From Saprospirales bacterium (GTDB lineage Bacteria; Bacteroidota; Bacteroidia; Chitinophagales; Saprospiraceae), in the NCBI GenBank assembly GCA_003448025.1, contig DLXL01000117.1:1-6534 (forward strand): 6,534 nt of DNA. Direction: 5' to 3'. The notes below the pieces were generated by a model. The model was not told where the DNA came from and ran no database searches. It saw only the letters and a program-made list of their open reading frames with translations. Position numbers and translations under genes: made by a program. Of this stretch, positions 1 through 6,534 are shown one piece after another; the stretch's first letter is position 1; every line of letters starts with the position of its first letter.

Positions 1-549
1 AGTGACCATTCCGCAGCTCTCAAAATCACCTGCCACCTGAGTTGTAACATCAGTGAATTTGCCGCCATTATTCTGCAATACGGAACTTCTGGGTGTTAAG
101 GGCCAGTTTTTTGGCGTTATCCGACCACCGATAAATAAATCCTGATCCCCATCACCATCATAATCATAAGCAGCCGACCGTAAAGCGAGATCTTTGAAAG
201 TCGGTAACGCATCGGTTGATTTGGTAAAGTTTCCTTTTCCGTCATTTAGAAATAACCGGCATTGCCAGGCGGCATCAGAGCTGGCATCCGGCCCACCACC
301 TAAAACAAACAAATCCAGGTCTTTGTCGCCATCAGCATCAAAAAACAACCCTCCATGATCCTCATACATTTTTTCCTCATCCAAAAGCTTCACAGAGCTT
401 GCCTTGAAACCTCCGTTGGCCATTTGCAGGTAGATGGCTCCTGCGCCGTCAAATGCATTTCCAATGAAAAAATCATCCAAACCATCCCCATTCAAGTCGC
501 CCGTGGCTGTAAGGGGGCCTAAATCCGTAAGTGTCCATGGATTCAACAC
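1..549 (-). pseudogene. Continuation of copy B after the in-frame stop: second-propeller fragment, runs off the left edge
   Basis: Reading on from the TGA in the same frame gives 183 open codons to the window edge: VLNPWTLTDLGPLTATGDLN and onwards, aligning with copy A from about residue 697 to 886 (VPWYSTDLGPLAAAGDVN, then DHGAVFFDFDMDGDLDLYV, then DYDGDGDQDLFIGGR and DFAKCGMVT). Calcium-loop motifs are encoded at 472-498 (DLNGDGLDD), 313-339 (DADGDKDLD) and 139-165 (DYDGDGDQD). No frameshift separates it from the upstream part: the spacing from DFE to PW matches copy A exactly across the stop. A GTG immediately follows the TGA (547-549), but I see no good reason to call it a genuine start. 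By comparison with copy A, roughly 280 further residues should lie beyond the left edge. Taken with 550-2610 it is one gene with a nonsense codon, unless the stop is a sequence error or is read through. Confidence 0.85.
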
Positions 550-552
550 TCA
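550..552 (-). other. In-frame TGA interrupting copy B
   Basis: The minus-strand codons read GAA ACC TGA GTG TTG AAT CCA TGG (E T stop V L N P W). Copy A has E H F P L V P W at the same spacing, so the stop replaces one residue and no bases are gained or lost. A CGA (Arg) to TGA transition is one simple origin, but the ancestral codon cannot be known from this window. There is no homopolymer at the site, so slippage-based switching here is unlikely. Confidence 0.85.
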
Positions 553-2610
553 GGTTTCGAAGTCATTAAAGTTGTTTTCCTTGTGCACAAAGTTCAGGCC
601 GGCTGCTGATGCGCTCTTCTCCCTGAAAATTGGATTGTCTGAAAGGGTAGGAGGGGCCAAATGGGCAACATAACCTGTAGCATCTGTCCACTTCAAATTC
701 AATCGCTGATTCACAGGCACATTGGTCAATACCTGGAATTTTCCGTCAGGCCACCGTACGGTCAGCTTGTCAACTTGTGATGTTTGCCCTAATCCAAAAT
801 GGATCAAATGTTCTACTGAAGAAAAAATACCGTGGTTGGGGTTAAGTTCCTGGTATTGTTTAATGCCTTGATATTCAATTAATACCGAAGCGCCAACGGC
901 AAAAGGATTGCCGGGAGCCCCTTGAAGTTTTGCCTGAAGATAATGACCTTTTTTCTGGTCACTACAAAGGTTCTTGTACACAAATGCCGGATCTTCCAGG
1001 TTGTTGCCTACCAGATCCAGGTCGCCATCGCCATCAAAATCTGCCCATGCACCTCCGCTGGACCAGGAACCTTCCATGGTCATCCATTTCCCGGATAGAG
1101 CTTCAAATTGCCACCCCCCCTTGTTTTGATATACCACATTCCGAACTTTATATTCGGCCATCAGATCAAAAAACTTAAGTGGATTTTCACCCTTAGTGGC
1201 CCGGACTTTATTGATTTCAGGCAACAAGAATTCGGAATAGTCGCGATGCGTTACTTCTCTTCGGTAGCCATTGGACACATGAAGATCTTTCAAACCATCG
1301 TTATCCAAATCTACAAAAAGGCAACTCCATGACCAATCCGTTTTATAGATACCTGAGAGACAGGCAATATCGCTGAACGTCCCATTTCCGTTGTTCCGCT
1401 GTAATACATTTCGTGCCACAGATTTCGGATAACCGTATTGCACCATGGTCTGATACCGGCTCAGAGGATTGGTCGTTTTGAGCAATTTTTGCCGGTAATT
1501 GGTCATCGGAAGCATGTCAACCGTAAGTAGATCCACCCTCGTATCATTGTCAAAATCAACCAGCTCAGCACCCATGGCACTCATGCTGTTGTGCCGGAAA
1601 TACCTGCTCATTTGGTCCGTAAATCCACCTTTCTGATTGTTAATGAAGAAGTTGTCTGGCTGAACAAAGTCATTGCCAACATAAATATCCGGCCATCCAT
1701 CCGCATTAATATCCGTAATGGAAACACTGAGCCCGAAGCCTACATTGTTGATGCCGGAGGCTTTAGAGACATTCACGAATTTCCCGTTATCGTTTCGGTA
1801 AAAGTTGTCTGAGTCATGCTCCGCTTTCGGGTCCAGATCTGGGAATAAAGATTTTCCATCCGGCCCATATTTTAGGACCAGTTTGTTGGCATGCCCTAAA
1901 TCTGTAGGGTGGTTGATTACATAACAATCCAAATCGCCATCGTTATCGGCATCGAAAAAGTTAGCCCCTGATGCCGGACTCCGGTCAGCCAGGCCATATT
2001 CTTTGGCACGTTCTGAAAAGGTCAGATTCTGGTTGTTGATAAAAAGCTTTGCTTCCCGATTTTTTGCATCAGGCCCTGCCCTGCAAACGAAGAAATCCAG
2101 CCATCCATCGGCATTTACATCTGCAGCGGTAACAGCCGTTTCAAAACCATCTTCACTCCCCACGCCTGCAGCATCGGTAATATCCTTAAATTTGAAATTG
2201 CCCTGGTTTAGATATAGTGCATTTTTGCCGTTTGAATTGACAAAATAGATGTCTGGTAAGTTATCATTATTGATATCTGCAACCGCTACACCACCACCAT
2301 TGTATTGATTGATATTGGCAAAAATATTATTATTGATGTCCTCTTTGATCTCGTTTTCAAACGTAATGCCTGTTTCGCTGGCTGGCATTAGCTGCAACAA
2401 AGGTTGACTGGCTTTTAAAGCAGGCTCGGTTCCGGAATCTTCCGTAAGGTCCACTTTGCCGGAGGTGCCTTTTTTGGTCAAAAGAAAATAGGCAACTATT
2501 GCAAAAATAATCAATACACCTCCCAGAATCAGGTAAAAATTGCCTTTGCCGGCCGGCTTTTTTGTAACAACCTTAGCCTTTGTTGGTTTGGATTTGGAAA
2601 CTTTACTCAT
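550..2610 (-). CDS. CRTAC1-like FG-GAP/VCBS and ASPIC/UnbV protein (copy B, cut short by in-frame TGA)
   Basis: This is a 686-codon paralogue of the upstream gene. A lysine-rich N-terminus precedes one hydrophobic segment at about 24-44 (NFYLILGGVLIIFAIVAYFLL), suggesting a type II membrane anchor or uncleaved signal; there is no lipobox. Seven calcium-loop motifs follow at 112, 164, 220, 300, 352, 434 and 524 (for example DINNDNLPD and DFDGDGDLD), then an ASPIC/UnbV block at about 558-638. Over that block I count 57 of about 80 positions identical to copy A in a hand alignment. The frame ends at TGA (550-552) just after the conserved FVHKENNFNDFE stretch, where copy A runs on into a second propeller; the missing part is still encoded in frame downstream. 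The ATG at 2608-2610 lies 65 bases after the stop of copy A, so co-transcription is likely. The ORF is certain; whether the 686-residue product is functional is not. Confidence 0.88.
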   Translation of the reverse strand: MSKVSKSKPTKAKVVTKKPAGKGNFYLILGGVLIIFAIVAYFLLTKKGTSGKVDLTEDSGTEPALKASQPLLQLMPASETGITFENEIKEDINNNIFANINQYNGGGVAVADINNDNLPDIYFVNSNGKNALYLNQGNFKFKDITDAAGVGSEDGFETAVTAADVNADGWLDFFVCRAGPDAKNREAKLFINNQNLTFSERAKEYGLADRSPASGANFFDADNDGDLDCYVINHPTDLGHANKLVLKYGPDGKSLFPDLDPKAEHDSDNFYRNDNGKFVNVSKASGINNVGFGLSVSITDINADGWPDIYVGNDFVQPDNFFINNQKGGFTDQMSRYFRHNSMSAMGAELVDFDNDTRVDLLTVDMLPMTNYRQKLLKTTNPLSRYQTMVQYGYPKSVARNVLQRNNGNGTFSDIACLSGIYKTDWSWSCLFVDLDNDGLKDLHVSNGYRREVTHRDYSEFLLPEINKVRATKGENPLKFFDLMAEYKVRNVVYQNKGGWQFEALSGKWMTMEGSWSSGGAWADFDGDGDLDLVGNNLEDPAFVYKNLCSDQKKGHYLQAKLQGAPGNPFAVGASVLIEYQGIKQYQELNPNHGIFSSVEHLIHFGLGQTSQVDKLTVRWPDGKFQVLTNVPVNQRLNLKWTDATGYVAHLAPPTLSDNPIFREKSASAAGLNFVHKENNFNDFET

Positions 2611-2631
2611 GTGTCAGTCATACTTCACTCC
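2607..2631 (-). promoter_or_regulatory. GGAG plus four-codon leader ORF overlapping the start of copy B
   Basis: On the minus strand GGAG (2628-2631) is followed after six bases by ATG ACT GAC ACA TGA (2607-2621). The TGA overlaps the start codon of copy B as ATGA. The spacing is ideal for this mini-ORF (MTDT), while GGAG is 17 bases from the copy B ATG, which is long. This could give translation of B by termination and re-initiation, or it could be chance. Bacteroidota often initiate without a strong Shine-Dalgarno, so the weight is low. Confidence 0.25.
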
Positions 2632-2675
2632 GGGCAAGCCAACGACTTGTGGAAATGGTTTAAGTTGAGTCCTGA
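2611..2675 (-). other. Intergenic spacer between copies A and B, no promoter or terminator seen
   Basis: These 65 bases separate the TAA of copy A from the ATG of copy B. I see no hairpin with a T-run and no TAnnTTTG box on the minus strand, which favours one transcript for both genes. The only notable element is a ribosome-binding-like GGAG that serves a tiny overlapping ORF better than the gene start (listed separately). Confidence 0.5.
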
Positions 2676-5600
2676 TTATTGAAATATTTGCACGGCACTG
2701 TTACTGTTGGTTACCAGGAAAATCTTCCTGCCTCCCGGACCTTTTAACAGGACAAGGTCGCGGGCTTCTCTGGACGCCCAAAAACCGCTTCGCTGGTTGT
2801 CCACCCAATTGAAGTTGCCCTTCCCATCACCGGCCAGAAACACCCCATTGCCTGCATCACAGCGGCCACCCTCAATTTCCATCCGGGATTTATTGCCGGC
2901 AAGCAACAAATCCCTAAACCCGTCTCCGTTCAGATCTTCTGCGATAATTCCTTGAATAACAGATATTTGTGCCTGATGGGGCAGCTCCTTCCTTACGAAT
3001 TTTCCATTTTGATTTTCCCACCAGCAGGTCTCCAGATCATAAGCAACCACGTGTAAGGCTGCATCCAGATCACTTTTGGGAAATACATCTTCTATAGTAG
3101 CCTCAGCCCAGTCTTTGGCATACAAATATTTCTTCTTCAGGCTTGGAATCTGTTTGACAATAGATTCCTTTTGTGCCATGGGGTAATTGTTTTTACCCTC
3201 GTACATGGTCATGATTGGATCCAAGGTTCCGTTATTGTCAAAATCTTTGGCATAACAGCCCAAGGGACCTTCGACACTTGCAGAAAATCGGGTATTTAAT
3301 CCCAAATTACCGGTCACGAGATCCAGATCGCCATCGCCGTCAAGGTCTGCGAGCGCTAAACTATGCCACAAACCGTTGCTTTTTTCAAAGCCAAAAGGTT
3401 TGCTCACATTGACCAGTTTGCCTCCTTGATACTTGAATATGGTTACCGGCATCCATTCTCCTACTACGATCATTTCCATTTGCCCATCTTTATCAATATC
3501 CCCCCACTTGAGATCTGTTACCATGCCACATTTGGCAAAATCCCCCCCTACTTCATTTGTTACATCGGTCAGACGGTTCCTGTCGTTGCGAATAACCCGA
3601 CTTTGAGGAGTCATTGGCCATCTTTGCGGCATTACTCTGCCTCCAATAAATAGATCCTGATCGCCATCTCCATCATAATCATGGGCCGTTACTCTGAGTC
3701 CTACATCCCGAATATCCGGCAGGTTGGCTGGATTGGCACGGCCGAAAGTGCCCTTGCCATCTATATTGATGTATAAACGGTTTTGCCAGGCAATGGCCTC
3801 AGATCCCTTGACCGCTTCCGCCCCGCCACTCACAACGTACAAGTCAAGGTCGCCATCCATATCAAAATCGAAAAACACAGCACCATGATCCTCATATTGT
3901 TTTTCTGCCTCCCACAATGTCTGATTGGATGCCTTGAACTGGCCGGACGAGGTTTGAAGATACAGTGCAGCAGGCTGAGAGAATCCGTTTCCAACAAAAA
4001 AGTCGTCTAACCCGTCACCGTTTACATCGCCGGCTGCTGCTAATGGGCCAAGATCTGTGGAATACCAGGGTACTAACGGAAAGTGCTCAAAATCAATGAA
4101 TTTATTCTCTCTATGTACAAAATTAGCACCTGAATTGACAGTTGTTTCGGTTATCAGGGTTGGGCCATTGTATGCTGGCGACAGGTGCTTTTTATATCCG
4201 CCGGCATTGGTATACGCTAATTGTAAACGCTGATTGGCAGGAATATTGGCCATTTCCTGAAACTTGCCATCGGGCCAACGAACAGTTAACTTGTTAATTT
4301 GGGTAGCCTGACCCAATCCAAAGTGAATTAGATGTTCTGAACAGGAAAAAATTCCACGGTTAGGGCTGATTTCCTGGTATTGAACTTCGCCATTGCCGTA
4401 TTCAATCAGCACCGAAGCGCCTACTGCAAAAGGATTTTTAGCGCTTCCTTTCAATTTAGCCTGAAGATAATTGCCTTTGTTTTGTTCCCGACTGAGGTTT
4501 TTGTACAAAAACGCCGGATCTTCTAAATTGCTTATAACTAAATCCAAATCTCCGTCGGCGTCCAGATCACTCCAGGCGGCGCCACAAGACCAGGTAGCTT
4601 CAGCCGTTGCCCATTCGCCGGTTTTATCAGCAAACTGCCACTCACCCTGGTTTTGGTACATAAAGTTCCGGAGTTTGTAGGTGGGAATGGCCTCCAAAAC
4701 CATTTGGATGCGTTTGTAAGGATCACTGGTTACCTGGTTGGCTTTGTTTTTTATATCCGGAAGCAAAAATTCAAAATAATCCCGGTGGCCGATCTCCCTG
4801 CGATACCCATTGGTAATGTAAATATCTCGCTTGCTATCGTTGTCCAGATCAGCCAGCAGTCCGCTCCAGGACCAATCTGTCTTGAAAACGCCGGCCATAC
4901 AGGCAATTTCACTGAAGGAACCATTGCCGTTGTTCCGTTGAAGCACATTATGCGTTACCGGTTCAAAATAGTTGTTTTGAACCATGGATAAGTAACGACT
5001 AAGGGTATTGGTCGTTTGTAATAGTTTATGCCGCTTATTGTTTGCAGGCAACATGTCCATGGCTAAAAGGTCAACCAAACCATCGTTGTCCATATCACTG
5101 AGATCGGTTCCCATCGTACTTTGTGAGGTGTGACGGAAAAATTCAGCCAGTTTGTCGGTATACTTACCTTTCCCGTCATTGATGTACAGGTTATCCGGTT
5201 GAAAGAAGTCGTTGCCCACATATACATCCGGGAAGCCATCCCGGTTAAAATCTGTCACAGAAACACTTAATCCGAATCCGAAATTCCAGATTCCGGATTC
5301 TTTGGATACATCTGTAAATCCTCCTTTTTGGCCTACCAACATGGCAGGCGGGCCGTCATTTCTCAAATACCGGTCTGAGTCATATTGATTTTTGGGAACC
5401 AGATTGGGAATGGGTTTGCCCATAGCATCGTGAATAACATCAATTTTACTTGCATAATTGATGTCTGTCAGGTAATTCAGTACGTAACAATCAAGATCCT
5501 CGTCTCCATCCCCATCAAAAAAGGTAGCTCCTGAACTGGCGCTGATATCATCCACACCGTACTCTTTGGCACGTTCTGTAAAAGTCAGATTTCCATTATT

Positions 5601-6173
5601 GATGTACAACTTATTTCTGCGAAGTTCATCCTGTTTTGGCCCGCCCCGACAAACATAAAAATCCAGAAAACCATCAGCATTGACATCAGCTGCACAGACG
5701 GCTGTTTCAAAGCCTTCTTCCGATGCCAAACCGGAACTTTGGGTAATATCCCGGAATTTGAAATTCCCCTCATTGAGATACATTCGATTGGCGCCATTGG
5801 TACAAATAAAGTAAATATCCGGCAAATTATCGTTGTTGATATCTGCAATCGCCACGCCACCACCGTTATATATATTAATATTTGTTGTTATGTTATTTTC
5901 TGCTGATTCTGTAATAATGTTTTGAAAATCAATGCCGGTGTCCGAGGCTTTCAGGAGTTCAAGCAGCGGCGCTTTGGCTGTAAGAGTAGGTTCTGCGTAA
6001 TGAAACTCATCAGGCAGATAACCAGTTGCCTTTTTAGGCCAGAATTTCCAAATGCCCAGGCCGGCTAATGCAAGAATCAGTACCAGAATAGCAGGTTTTT
6101 TCCACTTTCCGGAAGAAGTTGCATGAGAAGAAGTGGGAGAAGAAGTGACGGGTTGTTTATCTTTTTTGCTCAT
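2676..6173 (-). CDS. CRTAC1-like FG-GAP/VCBS and ASPIC/UnbV protein, membrane-anchored (copy A, complete)
   Basis: This 1165-residue protein has an N-terminal basic stretch and one hydrophobic segment (about 27-45, PAILVLILALAGLGIWKFW), then a large domain expected outside the cytoplasm. Calcium-loop motifs of the form DxNxDGxxD lie at 111, 163, 220, 308, 360, 442 and 536, then an ASPIC/UnbV block at about 569-651 (NPFAVGASVLIEY, HLIHFGLGQ, TVRWPDGKFQ). Seven more loops follow at 716, 769, 832, 892, 943, 977 and 1080. FG-GAP repeats of this kind fold as calcium-binding beta-propellers, so two propellers flanking ASPIC is my inference. There is no lipobox cysteine after the hydrophobic segment, and no catalytic motif was recognised; binding or adhesion is likelier than enzymatic activity. 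I chose the ATG at 6171-6173 over an in-frame TTG at 6198-6200: it gives MSKK, like MSKV in copy B, and has GAGG 10 bases upstream. The stop is TAA. Family assignment is firm; function is unknown. Confidence 0.93.
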   Translation of the reverse strand: MSKKDKQPVTSSPTSSHATSSGKWKKPAILVLILALAGLGIWKFWPKKATGYLPDEFHYAEPTLTAKAPLLELLKASDTGIDFQNIITESAENNITTNINIYNGGGVAIADINNDNLPDIYFICTNGANRMYLNEGNFKFRDITQSSGLASEEGFETAVCAADVNADGFLDFYVCRGGPKQDELRRNKLYINNGNLTFTERAKEYGVDDISASSGATFFDGDGDEDLDCYVLNYLTDINYASKIDVIHDAMGKPIPNLVPKNQYDSDRYLRNDGPPAMLVGQKGGFTDVSKESGIWNFGFGLSVSVTDFNRDGFPDVYVGNDFFQPDNLYINDGKGKYTDKLAEFFRHTSQSTMGTDLSDMDNDGLVDLLAMDMLPANNKRHKLLQTTNTLSRYLSMVQNNYFEPVTHNVLQRNNGNGSFSEIACMAGVFKTDWSWSGLLADLDNDSKRDIYITNGYRREIGHRDYFEFLLPDIKNKANQVTSDPYKRIQMVLEAIPTYKLRNFMYQNQGEWQFADKTGEWATAEATWSCGAAWSDLDADGDLDLVISNLEDPAFLYKNLSREQNKGNYLQAKLKGSAKNPFAVGASVLIEYGNGEVQYQEISPNRGIFSCSEHLIHFGLGQATQINKLTVRWPDGKFQEMANIPANQRLQLAYTNAGGYKKHLSPAYNGPTLITETTVNSGANFVHRENKFIDFEHFPLVPWYSTDLGPLAAAGDVNGDGLDDFFVGNGFSQPAALYLQTSSGQFKASNQTLWEAEKQYEDHGAVFFDFDMDGDLDLYVVSGGAEAVKGSEAIAWQNRLYINIDGKGTFGRANPANLPDIRDVGLRVTAHDYDGDGDQDLFIGGRVMPQRWPMTPQSRVIRNDRNRLTDVTNEVGGDFAKCGMVTDLKWGDIDKDGQMEMIVVGEWMPVTIFKYQGGKLVNVSKPFGFEKSNGLWHSLALADLDGDGDLDLVTGNLGLNTRFSASVEGPLGCYAKDFDNNGTLDPIMTMYEGKNNYPMAQKESIVKQIPSLKKKYLYAKDWAEATIEDVFPKSDLDAALHVVAYDLETCWWENQNGKFVRKELPHQAQISVIQGIIAEDLNGDGFRDLLLAGNKSRMEIEGGRCDAGNGVFLAGDGKGNFNWVDNQRSGFWASREARDLVLLKGPGGRKIFLVTNSNSAVQIFQ

Positions 6174-6183
6174 AAATGAATCG

Positions 6184-6187
6184 CCTC
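6184..6187 (-). promoter_or_regulatory. Possible ribosome binding site of copy A (GAGG)
   Basis: GAGG lies 10 bases upstream of the ATG at 6171-6173, in an otherwise A/T-rich leader (CGATTCATTT). It helps choose this ATG over the upstream in-frame TTG at 6198-6200, since it would fall inside the coding sequence of the longer form. The spacing is slightly long, so this is weak evidence taken alone. Confidence 0.35.
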
Positions 6188-6217
6188 GGATTTGATCCAA
6201 TGATCAGATTTGCTGCA

Positions 6218-6225
6218 CAAAAGTA
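6218..6225 (-). promoter_or_regulatory. Candidate Bacteroidota -7 promoter box (TACTTTTG)
   Basis: TACTTTTG on the minus strand matches the TAnnTTTG consensus used by the primary sigma factor of Bacteroidota. It is 44 bases upstream of the copy A ATG and would give a leader of about 35-40 bases. I do not find the accompanying TTG near -33, so this is a half match. A TATAAT-like hexamer on the same strand at 6254-6259 also lacks a -35 partner. Confidence 0.35.
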
Positions 6226-6301
6226 GTACATGCAAAGGAGTTCCGGGCGTAGAATTATACAGCTAACAGCAAAAGACCGGAAAAGGCAATACGAGTTCAC
6301 C

Positions 6302-6325
6302 CTACAGGTTACTGGAAACCTGTAG
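6302..6325. repeat. Perfect inverted repeat, 9-bp stem and 6-base loop
   Basis: CTACAGGTT (6302-6310) and AACCTGTAG (6317-6325) are exact reverse complements around the loop ACTGGA. No T-run follows on either strand, so it does not look like a classical terminator. It sits about 75 bases upstream of the candidate promoter box and could be a regulator-binding palindrome or an RNA hairpin from an upstream transcript. Confidence 0.6.
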
Positions 6326-6370
6326 TTAGTATACAAATTGGCTTTGAATAATCAGGTAAATCACTTTATA

Positions 6371-6390
6371 CCCCGGCCTTCAGGCCGGGG
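6371..6390. repeat. GC-rich perfect hairpin (CCCCGGCC TTCA GGCCGGGG)
   Basis: An 8-bp all-GC stem closes a TTCA loop (TGAA on the minus strand). A/T-rich sequence borders it on the left, but there is no proper T-run on the 3' side of either strand. It may be a terminator-like or RNA-stabilising hairpin for whatever gene lies to the right, or a dispersed extragenic palindrome. It contrasts with the moderate GC of its surroundings. Confidence 0.6.
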
Positions 6391-6425
6391 CAAGGTATCT
6401 TTCAGCCCTTTCAAATTCCATGCTA

Positions 6426-6500
6426 CATAAAACCATAAACCATCCGCAGCTAAACCCGCCACATAAACCCATAAACCCCTCATAAACCCCCATAAACCCA
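6426..6500. repeat. Degenerate CATAAACC(C) tandem repeat, G-run rich on the minus strand
   Basis: Copies start at 6426 (CATAAAACC), 6434, 6462, 6470, 6481 and 6491, plus a TAAACCC at 6451. The last four are nearly contiguous, with periods of 8, 11 and 10 bases. The minus strand reads GGGTTTATG repeatedly. Its G-runs are at 6505-6508, 6497-6499, 6487-6491, 6476-6479 and 6468-6470, with loops of 5, 5, 7 and 5 bases, which fits the usual G-quadruplex pattern. It is non-coding as far as I can see. Confidence 0.65.
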
Positions 6501-6534
6501 ATATCCCCTACTTATTCCCCACTTGCTCCTTCAG

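Larger units (their letters stand above)
6201..6534. other. Intergenic region upstream of copy A
   Basis: No ORF with recognisable protein sequence was found here on either strand. The region holds the promoter candidate, the two hairpins and the TAAACCC-type repeat described separately. At the extreme right edge, minus-strand frames stay open for only a few codons (one ends at the TAG at 6508-6510), so the tail of an upstream gene is possible but unsupported. Confidence 0.6.

Noticed and set aside
550..552. TGA as selenocysteine or a reassigned sense codon
   Set aside because: The aligned residue in copy A is Phe, not Cys; I looked for no selenocysteine insertion element beyond a glance; and TGA reassignment is not expected in this phylum. 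A plain nonsense codon is simpler.
434..673. Plus-strand ORF spanning the TGA region
   Set aside because: It covers the antisense of conserved propeller and linker codons and has low-complexity basic sequence; no support as a gene.
3363..3653. Plus-strand ORF of 96 codons
   Set aside because: Antisense shadow of the second propeller of copy A, with no family resemblance.
4653..4991. Plus-strand ORF of 112 codons inside copy A
   Set aside because: It is antisense to conserved coding sequence, has no recognisable motif, and looks like a shadow of the minus-strand frame.
6198..6200. TTG start for copy A, giving nine extra residues
   Set aside because: The ATG at 6171-6173 matches the N-terminus of copy B better and has a ribosome-binding-like GAGG that would otherwise be inside the gene.
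6371..6390. Rho-independent terminator
   Set aside because: The stem is strong, but no T-run follows on either strand.
6426..6500. CRISPR array or telomere-like end
   Set aside because: The units are 8-11 bases and degenerate, without unique spacers. A resemblance to TAAACCC telomere repeats is coincidental in a bacterial context.

Overview
The window holds two tandem, divergent copies of one gene family, both on the minus strand and so read from right to left. Each encodes a large, secreted or membrane-anchored beta-propeller protein of the CRTAC1-like kind: FG-GAP/VCBS calcium-loop repeats followed by an ASPIC/UnbV domain. This family is strongly expanded in Bacteroidota. The moderate GC content, a TAnnTTTG-like promoter box and the protein style (YNGGGVAIADINND, KTDWSWS, TNGYRRE) all point to a Bacteroidota host. 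A Saprospiria- or Cytophagia-type environmental bacterium is my best guess, and that is inference.

Right to left: 6201-6534 is intergenic, with a degenerate TAAACCC-type repeat that is G-run rich on the minus strand, a GC-rich perfect hairpin, a second hairpin and a candidate promoter. Gene A (2676-6173, 1165 aa) is complete. It has an N-terminal membrane anchor, seven calcium-loop motifs, the ASPIC domain and seven more calcium-loop motifs. After a 65-base gap without an evident promoter or terminator comes gene B (from 2610 down past the left edge), with the same architecture.

The main surprise is in gene B. Its reading frame is closed by a single in-frame TGA at 550-552, yet the same frame stays open and clearly homologous to gene A for all 183 codons from there to the left edge. 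Gene B is therefore a full-length gene interrupted by one nonsense codon (or a sequencing error). As it stands it yields a 686-residue protein with the anchor, the first propeller region and the ASPIC domain but no second propeller.

The two genes probably form one transcription unit of extracytoplasmic proteins. No catalytic residues are recognisable and no substrate can be assigned. In this phylum such proteins are often encoded near SusC/SusD outer-membrane uptake genes, but no such gene lies inside the window. I see no CRISPR, tRNA, rRNA or insertion sequence.
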